From Streptomyces sp. NBC_01255 (lineage in GTDB: Bacteria; Actinomycetota; Actinomycetes; Streptomycetales; Streptomycetaceae): a DNA stretch of 64,000 nucleotides. The stretch is taken from positions 1,178,001 to 1,242,000 of the forward strand of contig NZ_CP108474.1 in NCBI RefSeq assembly GCF_036226445.1, read 5' to 3'. Below the pieces are notes generated by a model. It saw nothing but the letters and a program-made list of their open reading frames with translations, did not search any database and had not been told where the DNA came from. Of this stretch, positions 52,655 to 61,195 are shown in pieces. A program made the position numbers and the translations under genes. The stretch's first letter is position 1, and every line of letters starts with the position of its first letter.

Positions 52655-53968
52655 ATGCTTCGCAGATCCACTGCCGCCCTGGCCTGCTCCGTCTCGGCTC
52701 TCGCCCTCCTCGCCACCGCCTGCGGCGGGACGGACCAGGGCGCCTCCCCGGCCACGGCCGGCGCCAAGAAGGGCAAGGTCACCTTCTGGTCCTTCCTCAA
52801 GGGCTCCGACCAGGTGGCCGAGGCCTTCAACCGCAGCCACCCCGACATCGAAGTGACCTTCGAGACGGTCCCGTCGGGCCAGGAGTACTACTCCAAGCTC
52901 ACGAACGCCGTGAAGGCCGGAACCGTGCCGGACGTCGCGGTCGTGGAGTACCCGCACCTGCCGGAGTTCGCGGCCCAGGGCAAGATCGAGGACCTGAGCG
53001 GAACGCTCGGCCCGACGGTGAAGGAGCGGTTCCCCGAGGCGGTGCGGCAACTCGTCGACCTCGGCGGCCGGACCTGGGCGGTTCCCCGCGACGCGGCCCC
53101 GCTGACGCTGATGTACCGGAAGGACTTCTTCACCCGGCACAAGATCGCCGTACCCACCACCTGGGACGCCTACCGGAACATGACCGAGCAGGTGAGGAAG
53201 GCCGACCCCGACGCCCGCGGCGGAGTCCTCTACACCGACAACCCCGGTCTCCTGACCGCGCTCGCCTGGCAGGCGGGCGGCCAGTGGTTCACCACCGGGA
53301 AGGACGCGTGGAAGGTCACCCTCGACGACGCCCCCTCCCGCAAGGTGGCCGACTACTGGGGCGGCCTCGCCCGTGAGGACCTCGTCCGCTCCCTGAGCTC
53401 GCTCGACCCGTTCTGGACGAGCGTCCAGAAGAGCGGCACCGTCGCCTACGTCTGCGCCAGCTGGTGCGCCGGAGCCCATCAGGCGACCGTCCCCGACCAG
53501 AAGGGCAAGTGGGCCGTGGCGCCCGTGCCCACCTGGGACGGCCGGCCTGCCTCGGCCATGTACGGAGGCTCGTCCTTCGTGATCCCGAAGGGCGCCGACA
53601 ACACCGGTGCCGCCGCCGAGTTCATCAAGTGGATCACCACCGATCCCGAGGGCATGAAGGCCTGGGTGTCCTCCGGCACCAGCAGCATGTTCCCCGCCGA
53701 TCCGAAGCTCGTTCCCGTCACCAAGGCGGCGTTCGGGACCGCGTACTACGGCGGGCAGGACGTCTACGGCGTCGGGGCGGCGTCCTACGGCGCGATCCGG
53801 CAGGGCTGGACGTGGGGACCCGTCATGGGCGCGACCAACACCGCCCTCGTCGACGAACTCCCCAAGGTCGCCGACGGCACGGCGTCCCTGCCGGAGGTCC
53901 TCGCACTCGCGGAGCGGACCACCGTCGCGCAGATGAGGCAGCGCGGCATGAAGGTCACCGCCCCGTAG
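52655..53968 (+). CDS. Sugar-binding lipoprotein of a CUT1 ABC importer
   Basis: The 437-residue receptor has a lipobox LLATAC with Cys23 and a family 1 binding domain (KVTFWSFLKGSDQVAEAFNRSHPDIEV, VAVVEYPHLPEFAAQGKIEDLSG, WTWGPVMGATNTAL). ATG 52655 starts the signal peptide; a GTG three codons upstream is possible, and neither has a good ribosome site. It is followed by two permeases. The substrate is unknown. Confidence 0.88.
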   Translation: MLRRSTAALACSVSALALLATACGGTDQGASPATAGAKKGKVTFWSFLKGSDQVAEAFNRSHPDIEVTFETVPSGQEYYSKLTNAVKAGTVPDVAVVEYPHLPEFAAQGKIEDLSGTLGPTVKERFPEAVRQLVDLGGRTWAVPRDAAPLTLMYRKDFFTRHKIAVPTTWDAYRNMTEQVRKADPDARGGVLYTDNPGLLTALAWQAGGQWFTTGKDAWKVTLDDAPSRKVADYWGGLAREDLVRSLSSLDPFWTSVQKSGTVAYVCASWCAGAHQATVPDQKGKWAVAPVPTWDGRPASAMYGGSSFVIPKGADNTGAAAEFIKWITTDPEGMKAWVSSGTSSMFPADPKLVPVTKAAFGTAYYGGQDVYGVGAASYGAIRQGWTWGPVMGATNTALVDELPKVADGTASLPEVLALAERTTVAQMRQRGMKVTAP

Positions 53969-54097
53969 GAGCCCGCGGGCACCGCGGAGCCGGAAGACCC
54001 CTCCCCGCCCGGGCCGCCACCCCCGCCCGCCCGGGCGGGCAGGCACCGGCTCCCTCCCCCGCAGCCGCTCGCCCCGCCCCACCCCGGAAAGGCCGCC

Positions 54098-54994
54098 ATG
54101 GCATCCCCGTCCACTCGCGGACAGCGCCGTACCGCCGCGCTGCTCCTGTCACCGTTCCTCGGCCTGTTCGCGGCCGTCACCCTCGCCCCGCTGCTGTACG
54201 CGGCCTGGCTGAGCCTCTTCACCACCCGTACGTCCGGCCTCGGGTTCGGCGGCACCGAAAGCGTCTTCGCCGGCTGGGACAACTACGTCCGCGCACTGTC
54301 CGACCCGGCGTTCCGCGACGGCTTCCTCGTCGTCGCCGCGTACTGCGCCGTCTACATCCCCGTGATGATCGGCGGAGCTCTCCTTCTCGCCCTGCTGCTC
54401 GACACCGGCCTGGCCAAGGCCCGGTCCTTCTTCCAGCTGGCGCTGTTCCTGCCGCACGCGGTCCCGGGGCTGATCGCCGCGCTGATCTGGGTGTACCTCT
54501 ACACCCCCGGCCTCAGCCCGGTCGTCGACCTCCTCGATTCCACCGGCATCGACGTCGACTTCCTCTCCGCCGACAACGCCGTCCTCTCCGCCGCCAACAT
54601 CGCCGTGTGGGAGTGGACCGGCTACAACATGGTCATCTTCTACGCCGCCCTCCAGGCCGTGCCCCGCGAGACGCTGGACGCCGCGAAGGTCGACGGTGCA
54701 GGCGCCATACGGACGGCACTGTCCGTCAAGGTCCCCATGATCCGCCCCGCGATAGCGCTCGCGGTTCTCTTCACCGTCATCGGGTCCATCCAGCTCTTCA
54801 CCGAGCCGAAGGTCATCTACAACGCCTCCAGCGCGATCGGCAGCACCTTCACCCCCAACATGTACGTCCAGACGGCCGCCTTCCAGAACAACGACTTCGG
54901 CCTGGCGGCAGCCGCCTCACTGCTGATCGCCCTGTTCGCCGCCGCGCTGTCCTTCGCCGTCACCCGTTTCTCACGCCGCGGGAGCGCTTCGTGA
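54098..54994 (+). CDS. Sugar ABC permease, MalF type
   Basis: The 298-residue permease has six predicted helices and the EAA-equivalent loop DAAKVDGAGAIRTALSVKVP. ATG has GGAAAGG upstream. It is coupled by a 4-base overlap to the second permease. The 129-base gap from the binding protein is C-rich without a gene. Confidence 0.9.
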   Translation: MASPSTRGQRRTAALLLSPFLGLFAAVTLAPLLYAAWLSLFTTRTSGLGFGGTESVFAGWDNYVRALSDPAFRDGFLVVAAYCAVYIPVMIGGALLLALLLDTGLAKARSFFQLALFLPHAVPGLIAALIWVYLYTPGLSPVVDLLDSTGIDVDFLSADNAVLSAANIAVWEWTGYNMVIFYAALQAVPRETLDAAKVDGAGAIRTALSVKVPMIRPAIALAVLFTVIGSIQLFTEPKVIYNASSAIGSTFTPNMYVQTAAFQNNDFGLAAAASLLIALFAAALSFAVTRFSRRGSAS

Positions 54995-55857
54995 ACACCT
55001 CCTCCCCACGCCGCTCGGCACTGCTGTCCAAAGCCGGGGTCGCCGCCATGCTGGGCCTCGCCACCCTCTACACCCTGCTGCCGCTGACCTGGCTCCTGCT
55101 GTCCTCCACCAAGAGCCGCGAGGATCTGTTCGGCACGAACGGCTTCGCCCCGGGTGACGAGATCCACCTGACGGAGAACCTGCACCACCTGTTCACCGCC
55201 GACGACGGCGTCTACCTGCGCTGGGTGGTCAACACCGTCGCGTACGCGGGAGTCGGGGCCCTCCTGGCGGCGGTGTTCAGCGTCGCGGCCGGGTACGCCT
55301 TCGACAAGCTCGCCTTTCCCGGCAAGGAGCGGCTGTTCTCGCTCGTCCTGCTCGGCGTGATGGTGCCCGGCACGGCACTCGCGATCCCGTTGTACCTGCT
55401 CGCGGCCGAGGCCGGTCTCGTCAACAGCTTCTGGGGCGTGTTCCTCCCCGGCCTCGTCTTCCCGTTCGGCGTCTATCTGGCCCGGGTCTTCAGCGCCTCC
55501 TACGTACCGGACGAGGTCCTGGAAGCGGCGCGGATGGACGGGGCCGGCGAGACCAGGGCCTTCTGCCGCATCGCGTTCCCGATGCTCGTACCGGGCTTCG
55601 TGACCATCTTCCTCTTCCAGTTCACCCAGATCTGGAACAGCTTCTTCCTTCCGCTGGTGATGCTGTCCGACCAGGACCTGTATCCCGTCAACCTCGGTCT
55701 GTACGTGTGGTATTCGTCCGCGCTGTCCCAAGGCCACCCCGAGGACTACCTGCTCGCCGTCGTCGGCTCGCTGGTGTCCGTGGTCCCGCTCATCGTCCTC
55801 TTCCTGATGCTGCAGCGGTTCTGGAAGTCCGGCATGACCGCCGGCGCCGTCAAGTAG
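54991..55857 (+). CDS. Sugar ABC permease, MalG type
   Basis: The 288-residue permease has the EAA loop [20 protein letters not shown] and the MalG-like tail KSGMTAGAVK. GTG overlaps the previous stop. No ATPase gene follows, so MsiK is the likely energiser. Confidence 0.9.
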   Translation: MNTSSPRRSALLSKAGVAAMLGLATLYTLLPLTWLLLSSTKSREDLFGTNGFAPGDEIHLTENLHHLFTADDGVYLRWVVNTVAYAGVGALLAAVFSVAAGYAFDKLAFPGKERLFSLVLLGVMVPGTALAIPLYLLAAEAGLVNSFWGVFLPGLVFPFGVYLARVFSASYVPDEVLEAARMDGAGETRAFCRIAFPMLVPGFVTIFLFQFTQIWNSFFLPLVMLSDQDLYPVNLGLYVWYSSALSQGHPEDYLLAVVGSLVSVVPLIVLFLMLQRFWKSGMTAGAVK

Positions 55858-55881
55858 GCCGCCACCGTGAGGAATTCCCCC

Positions 55882-56907
55882 ATGCGCCCGACCCCGCCCC
55901 CGACCCCGACCGCTCGTCCCCGCGCCCTGTTCGCCATGGGCCGGCGCCACCGCGAGGCGCTGTTCCCGCCCTCCGAGACCCGACGACTGACCGCGTACGT
56001 CGACATCGACCCGCACCACGTGGCGGAGGACTTCGCCCACGAGCCGGCCCTGACGGACGTGGAGGTCCTGATCACCTCCTGGGGCTGTCCCGTCATCGAC
56101 GCGGACGTGCTGGCGCGCGCACCGGCCCTGAAGGCGGTCGTCCACGCGGCCGGCAGCGTCAAGCACCATGTGACGCAGGCGTGCTGGGACCGCGGCCTCG
56201 CGGTGTCGTCGGCCGCCGCGGCCAACGCCGTCCCCGTCGCCGAGTACACGGTCGCCGCGATCCTCTTCGCCAACAAGCGGGTCCTGGACATCGGCGGTCT
56301 CTACCGCGCCCACCGGGCCGCTCTCGACTGGTCCGGGCTCTATCCGGGGTTCGGCAACTACCGGCGCACCGTGGGCGTGGTCGGCGCCTCGCTCGTCGGC
56401 CGCAAGGTCCTCGAACTGCTGCGTCCCTACGACCTCGACCTGCTGCTCGCCGACCCGCACGCGGACGCGGAGCAGGCCGCGGCCCTCGGCGCCCGGCACG
56501 TCGAGCTCGACGAACTGGTCCGCCGGTCGGACGTCGTCTCGCTGCACGCGCCGGCGCTGCCGGAGACCCACCACCTTATGGACGCGCGAAGGCTGTCCCT
56601 CATGCGTGACGGCGCCACGCTCGTCAACACGGCCCGGGGCTCCCTCGTCGACACCGAGGCCCTCACCGCCGAAGCCGCGGCCGGTCGCCTCCACGCGGTC
56701 ATCGACGTCACCGAACCGGAGGTGCTGCCCGCGACGTCACCGCTCTACACCCTGCCGAACGTCCTGCTCACCCCGCACATCGCCGGCTCGCTGGGCGGAG
56801 AACTGCACCGGATCACCACGAGCGCCATCGACGAGGTCGAGCGCTACTGCGCCGGAAAGCCGTTCGCGCACGCGGTCCACCGCACGGCCCTGGCGACGTC
56901 GGCCTGA
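55882..56907 (+). CDS. D-isomer-specific 2-hydroxyacid dehydrogenase
   Basis: The 341-residue enzyme has an NAD-binding fold (TVGVVGASLVGRKVLELLRPYDLDLLLADPH) and the catalytic pattern of the family: RGSLVDTEAL with its Arg, DVTEPEVLP with its Glu and LTPHIAGSLGGE with its His. It reduces 2-oxoacids or oxidises 2-hydroxyacids. The ATG at 55882 has GAGGAA upstream. It is 24 bases after the permease gene, so it probably acts on the imported sugar acid or a breakdown product. Confidence 0.88.
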   Translation: MRPTPPPTPTARPRALFAMGRRHREALFPPSETRRLTAYVDIDPHHVAEDFAHEPALTDVEVLITSWGCPVIDADVLARAPALKAVVHAAGSVKHHVTQACWDRGLAVSSAAAANAVPVAEYTVAAILFANKRVLDIGGLYRAHRAALDWSGLYPGFGNYRRTVGVVGASLVGRKVLELLRPYDLDLLLADPHADAEQAAALGARHVELDELVRRSDVVSLHAPALPETHHLMDARRLSLMRDGATLVNTARGSLVDTEALTAEAAAGRLHAVIDVTEPEVLPATSPLYTLPNVLLTPHIAGSLGGELHRITTSAIDEVERYCAGKPFAHAVHRTALATSA

Positions 56908-56915
56908 CGGCCGCG

Positions 56916-56965
56916 CCCCCTCCCCTCCCCTCCCCTCCCCTCCCCTCCCCTCCCCTCCCCTCCCC
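56916..56965. repeat. TCCCC pentanucleotide microsatellite
   Basis: Nine perfect TCCCC copies (56921-56965) follow five C. The minus strand has G4 runs separated by single A, ideal for a G-quadruplex. It lies in the 105-base gap between the dehydrogenase and beta-propeller genes. Confidence 0.92.
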
Positions 56966-57012
56966 ATCTCCTCCCCCTCCGTGTCCCCGCACGACGACCC
57001 AAGGAGAGCCCC

Positions 57013-59046
57013 ATGCAGCAACCTCCGTCGATGGACAGGCGCCGACTGCTCCGCGCGAGCGGCGCCCTCGGTCTGGCCGCCGCCGCGGCCCCCCTGTTCA
57101 CCGCACCGGCCCAGGCCCAGGCCACTCAGGCGCAGGCCACCGGCCACCGGCCCGGCACCACCGTCACCGACCTGGGCCCGGCCATCGAGCAGTTCGCGCT
57201 CATGAGCGGCCTCCAGGTCGGCGACACGGTCTACATCGGTTCCCGCAACCTCACGCCGACCCGGCTGATCGCCTTCCACCTGCCGACGCGCAGGGTGGTG
57301 TCCACGACCGACCTCGGCACGGGGCACTCGGTCCAGGCCCTCGCGGCGGACCCCACCGGCACGTACCTGTACGCCGGCGTCCTGACGAAGGCCGACGAGG
57401 GCAAGCCGAACCTCTTCCGCTGGGACCTGACGACCCCGGCCGAACCGGCCGTCGGCATCGGCCGGACCGGGGACCGCGACATCCGCGAGCTCGCCGTCGC
57501 CCCCGACGGCACCGTGTACGCCGTGGGCGGCGTGCCGGGGAAGGCGCCCGCGCTGTGGATGTACGACCCGGGCACCGGCGCGGTGACCAGCCTCGGCATC
57601 CCCGACGCCCACGCCACCCTGGCCAGGGCCGTCGCCGCCACCGACACGACCGTCTTCTTCGGCGCCGGGAGCGTCCTGGCGGGCGGGGACGGGGCGAGCA
57701 AGGCGTCGCTGTACGCGTACGACCGCGCGGCGGGCACCTTCACCGACGTCACCCCGCCGGAACTGGCGAAGGATCCCAGCCTGCGCGAGCTCGCCGTCTT
57801 CGGCGACCGTCTCGTCGTCGGCACCTCGGGTTCGACCGAAGCCGCCAAGCTCGCCGTGCTGGACCTGGCCGACCTCTCCTCGTACACCGTGACGGCCACC
57901 GGCGGGAAGGTGGTCAAGAACCTGACGGCGGACGGCGACCTGATCCACTTCGCGGGTGAGGGCGGTCTGCACTCGTACGCGACCGCGACCGGCACCATCA
58001 CCCCCCTCGACTTCGACGGACCGGACCTCGGCGAGATCTGGGGACTCGACCACGCCGACGGCACGCTGACCGTCGTCTCGGGTTACGGCTTCGTCGGCGA
58101 GATCGACACGGCCGCCGGGACGTCCGTCATCACCGACCTCGGTACGGCGGGCGCCCCCGTCACCCCGCAGACGACGATGGGCATCGCCGCCGACAGCCGG
58201 TACGTCTACGTCGGGGGGAACAACGTCATCGCCCGCCACGACCTGCGCACCGGCAAGGTGACCAACCTCCGCGCGCCCGGCGAGGCGAAGGACGCCGAGG
58301 TGCTGAACGGCGTGCTGTACACCGGCCAGTACAGCTCGCAGGGCATCTGGACGTACGCCCCCTCGCACGACGAACAGCCCCGGCAGCTGGCGGAGTTCCC
58401 CAGCGAGCAGAACCGACCGCTCGACGTCTGTTACGACGCGGTCAACCGGCTCCTGCTGGTCGGGGCGCAGTCGGACACCGAGGGCGGCGGCTCCCTGTGG
58501 ACGTACGCGCCGGAGAGCGGCAGGAAGGCCGCGTACGTCAATCCCATCGACGGGATCCAGCTCGTGCGCGCGGTCGCCACGCGGGACGGCATGGCGTACC
58601 TCGGGGGTGACAACCCCACCACGCAGGGCCCGCGCGGCACCCTGGTCGCCTTCGACCCGGTCGCCGGGCGGGAGTCGTGGCGCATCGATCTCCCCCTGTC
58701 CACGGGTGTGGCCGCGCTGGCGGTCCGCGGCGGTCATCTCTACGGACTCACGAGGCGGGGCGGCTTCTTCGTCGTCGACCCGAGGATCCGCCGGGTGATC
58801 CACACGGCTGACCACCGCGCCCTCTGCCCCGGCTTCGCCGCCATGGTGACCAGCGGAGGAGTCGTCTACGGCGTCTCCGACACGACGCTGTTCCGCTTCG
58901 ACCCGCGGACCTTCGCCGTCAGCACGGTCGTTCCCGAGATCAACGGCGCCTGGTACAGCGGCCCGCACGTGAACACGGACAGCAGGGGCGGGCTGTACAC
59001 GATGCGCGGCCACCACCTCGTCCGCGTGGACGACAGGCCGGCGTGA
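57013..59046 (+). CDS. Tat-exported beta-propeller protein
   Basis: The 677-residue protein has a twin-arginine leader (MDRRRLLRASGALGLAAAAAP, Arg9-11) and a long series of propeller-like blades, each with a short strand pattern and a DPxTG/DPxxG-type turn (LFRWDLTTPAEPAVG, LWMYDPGTGAVTSLG, LYAYDRAAGTFTDV, LVAFDPVAGRESWRI, LFRFDPRTFAVSTVV). No catalytic motif is recognised; lyases and lactonases also use this fold. The ATG has AAGGAGAG upstream. It is probably in the same transcript as the importer and dehydrogenase and may act on the polymer or sugar outside the cell. Confidence 0.8.
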   Translation: MQQPPSMDRRRLLRASGALGLAAAAAPLFTAPAQAQATQAQATGHRPGTTVTDLGPAIEQFALMSGLQVGDTVYIGSRNLTPTRLIAFHLPTRRVVSTTDLGTGHSVQALAADPTGTYLYAGVLTKADEGKPNLFRWDLTTPAEPAVGIGRTGDRDIRELAVAPDGTVYAVGGVPGKAPALWMYDPGTGAVTSLGIPDAHATLARAVAATDTTVFFGAGSVLAGGDGASKASLYAYDRAAGTFTDVTPPELAKDPSLRELAVFGDRLVVGTSGSTEAAKLAVLDLADLSSYTVTATGGKVVKNLTADGDLIHFAGEGGLHSYATATGTITPLDFDGPDLGEIWGLDHADGTLTVVSGYGFVGEIDTAAGTSVITDLGTAGAPVTPQTTMGIAADSRYVYVGGNNVIARHDLRTGKVTNLRAPGEAKDAEVLNGVLYTGQYSSQGIWTYAPSHDEQPRQLAEFPSEQNRPLDVCYDAVNRLLLVGAQSDTEGGGSLWTYAPESGRKAAYVNPIDGIQLVRAVATRDGMAYLGGDNPTTQGPRGTLVAFDPVAGRESWRIDLPLSTGVAALAVRGGHLYGLTRRGGFFVVDPRIRRVIHTADHRALCPGFAAMVTSGGVVYGVSDTTLFRFDPRTFAVSTVVPEINGAWYSGPHVNTDSRGGLYTMRGHHLVRVDDRPA

Positions 59047-59049
59047 TGG

Positions 59050-59101
59050 CAGCCGGCCCGGCAGCCGGGCGGTCGTTCCGCCCGCGCTGCCGGGCCGGCT
59101 G
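59050..59101. terminator. Long bidirectional terminator
   Basis: A stem of 16 plus 7 base pairs (59050-59072 with 59078-59101, one bulged C) and a 5-base loop directly after the beta-propeller stop. It faces the convergent GPP34 gene. Confidence 0.85.
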
Positions 59102-59118
59102 TGGACCCCGAACCCGGC

Positions 59119-59721
59119 TCAGCCGCGCCAGAGGTTGGCGAAGGCCGAGTTCTCGATGGTCCGCCTCTGGCGTACGGCCTCCAGTTCCATCACCGCGTCG
59201 TGGACGGCGGCCACCACGGTCGTCACCGCCTCGTCGTCGAGGCCGGGCTCGCCGTCGGAGCGTGCGGCGCCGAGGCCCAGGGCCGAGGCGAGGGCGACCA
59301 GGACGGGTTCCTGCTCCTCCCAACGGTCGGCTGCCCGGCGGCGGCCGACCGAATCGACCGGTTCCACGACGTGCGGGCCGAAGGACAGGCGGCCGCTTCG
59401 CTTCCGCGTCAGCTCGCCGTCCTCCTCCAGTGCGGTCTGGTACGCGGCCGAAAGGTCGCGGCCCCGGCGCCACAGCCAGTCCTCGATCCGCTCGTAGGGC
59501 GGCTGCCGAACGAGTCGTGCCGCGGCCTCGCCGAGCAGCCGGTCGTCGAGCGTCGGCGACCCGTCCGGCAGAAGGTGATCGTCGTCCACGGCGACGGCTC
59601 CGGCGCCGAGGAGATCGACGAGCTCGGCTCCCGCGAGCGCGAGCGACAGGTCACCCTGTCCCACGGCCTGCTCCGGCTTCAGGTCTATGGCGATGATGAA
59701 CAGGTCTTTCGCCGTGGTCAT
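59119..59721 (-). CDS. GPP34-family (GOLPH3-like) protein
   Basis: The 200-residue protein matches the bacterial GPP34 family, relatives of Golgi PI4P-binding GOLPH3: LSLALAGAELVDLLGAGAVAVDDD, DRLLGEAAARL, SAYQTALEEDGELTRKRSGRLSFG, and a conserved helical C-terminus with VAAVHDAVMELEAVRQRRTIENSAF. The bacterial role is unknown; the eukaryotic lipid-binding pocket cannot be judged by eye. ATG has GAGGGGAG upstream. Confidence 0.85.
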   Translation of the reverse strand: MTTAKDLFIIAIDLKPEQAVGQGDLSLALAGAELVDLLGAGAVAVDDDHLLPDGSPTLDDRLLGEAAARLVRQPPYERIEDWLWRRGRDLSAAYQTALEEDGELTRKRSGRLSFGPHVVEPVDSVGRRRAADRWEEQEPVLVALASALGLGAARSDGEPGLDDEAVTTVVAAVHDAVMELEAVRQRRTIENSAFANLWRG

Positions 59722-59770
59722 GAACGGCTCCCCTCGAAGACATCGACAGATCGACAGAGTGCATCCCCAC

Positions 59771-59818
59771 CGGCCCACCGGCCCACCGGCCCACCGGCCC
59801 ACCGGCCCACCGGCCCAC
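59771..59818. repeat. Six tandem copies of CGGCCCAC
   Basis: Perfect 8-base repeats with partial copies on both sides lie in the 163-base gap between the divergent GPP34 and unknown genes, about 50 bases upstream of GPP34. Confidence 0.92.
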
Positions 59819-59884
59819 CGGCAGGGCGAGTGCCACGAGCAGTATCGCCTCCGCCCGGTCGAGGAATGGGGCACACTTCGCCGG

Positions 59885-60517
59885 GTGATCGTGATGCAGC
59901 CCGTCCTGGAGATCTACACCCCTGACGGCTTCGACCTCTGGCCCGTCGCCGACTTCGAGCAGTTCGGCCTCCTGCCCCTCAGCGGCGGACTCTCGCCCGC
60001 CGAGGTCGGGACGGCGGTGATGCGCATCGCCGGCTGCAACGACATCGACCCCGACGGAGACCGCCCGCCCCGTCCGGCCGACGCGATCGACTCGTTCCTG
60101 CACGGCCTGCTGACCTTCGACGACGTCATCGCGGCCGGCGGCCTGCGCGTCACCGACACTTCCACAGGAGTCAGCTTCCAGCCCGGCTGCTGCGACGGAC
60201 TGGAGGACTGGCGCGACTGGCACCGGTTCGTCCAGGGCGGCGACGTGCTCGGCTTCGGCCACGACCCCGCGTCACCGGTCGCGGAGCGCTTCGGCGACAC
60301 CGTCCGACTCACCGTCAACGCCGACCGGAGCGACAGCCCGGTGATCGAACTGCCCGTCACCGAACTCCGCCACCTGCTCGCCGGCGCCGAGCGCGACCTG
60401 ACCGACTTCCTCGCCCTGGCAGCCGACTGGTCGTCCCGGCATCTGCCTGCCCACTGCACATCCGTCACAGCCGCCCTCGCCCGCGTCCTCGACCTTTCCG
60501 GCCCGCGGGAGTCGTAG
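59885..60517 (+). CDS. Protein of unknown function
   Basis: The 210-residue product shows VIAAGGLRVTDTSTGVSFQPGCCDGLEDWRDWHRF and a helical C-terminus (LRHLLAGAERDLTDFLALAADW). The adjacent cysteines and the acidic/aromatic segment are distinctive, but I recognise no family. The start is uncertain: GTG 59885, GTG 59891 and ATG 59894 are all in frame and none has a good ribosome site. It is divergent from GPP34 across an 8-base tandem repeat. Confidence 0.65.
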   Translation: MIVMQPVLEIYTPDGFDLWPVADFEQFGLLPLSGGLSPAEVGTAVMRIAGCNDIDPDGDRPPRPADAIDSFLHGLLTFDDVIAAGGLRVTDTSTGVSFQPGCCDGLEDWRDWHRFVQGGDVLGFGHDPASPVAERFGDTVRLTVNADRSDSPVIELPVTELRHLLAGAERDLTDFLALAADWSSRHLPAHCTSVTAALARVLDLSGPRES

Positions 60518-60532
60518 CCCGGCCCGTGGATG

Positions 60533-61195
60533 TCAGGAGCGGCGCGGGGCGACGAGGCCGGATTCGTAGGCGAGGACCACGAGCTGGGCGCGGTCGCGGG
60601 CGTGGAGTTTGGTCATGGCCCGGTTGATGTGGGTCTTCGCCGTCAGCGGGCTGATGACCATGCGGTCCGCGGTCTCGTCGTTGGACAGGCCCTGCGCGAC
60701 CAGCACGACCGCCTCGCGTTCGCGGCTGGTCAGCACGTCCAGTCCGACGCGGGTGTCGGTGGGGAGGGACTGGGTGACGTACCGGTTGATCAGCTTGCGC
60801 GTGATCGACGGTGCCAGCAGCGCGTCACCGCGCGCGGCGACGCGTACGGCGTGCAGGAAGTCCTCCGGGACGATGTCCTTGACGAGGAAGCCGGCGGCGC
60901 CGGCGCGCAAGGCGTTGAAGACGTACTCGTCCATGCCGTAGTTGGTCAGGATGACGACGTGCACCCCGGCCAGGGCCGGGTCCGCGGCGATGCGCCGGGT
61001 CGCCTCGATGCCGTCGACGACCGGCATCTGGATGTCGACGAGCGCGACGTCGGGCAGGTGTTCCTTGGCGAGTTCAAGGCCCTCCTGCCCGTTGCCGGCC
61101 TCGGCGACCACCTCGATGTCGTCTTCGAGGTCGAGGAGCGCGCGGAATCCGCTGCGGATGAGCGGCTGGTCGTCGACCAGCAGGACGCGGATCAC
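60533..61195 (-). CDS. NarL/LuxR-type response regulator
   Basis: The 220-residue regulator has a receiver domain with phosphorylation site Asp54 (VALVDIQMPVVDG) and a LuxR HTH (LTSREREAVVLVAQGLSNDETADRMVISPLTAKTHINRAM). GTG overlaps the kinase stop by 4 bases. Partner of the kinase upstream. Confidence 0.95.
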   Translation of the reverse strand: MIRVLLVDDQPLIRSGFRALLDLEDDIEVVAEAGNGQEGLELAKEHLPDVALVDIQMPVVDGIEATRRIAADPALAGVHVVILTNYGMDEYVFNALRAGAAGFLVKDIVPEDFLHAVRVAARGDALLAPSITRKLINRYVTQSLPTDTRVGLDVLTSREREAVVLVAQGLSNDETADRMVISPLTAKTHINRAMTKLHARDRAQLVVLAYESGLVAPRRS

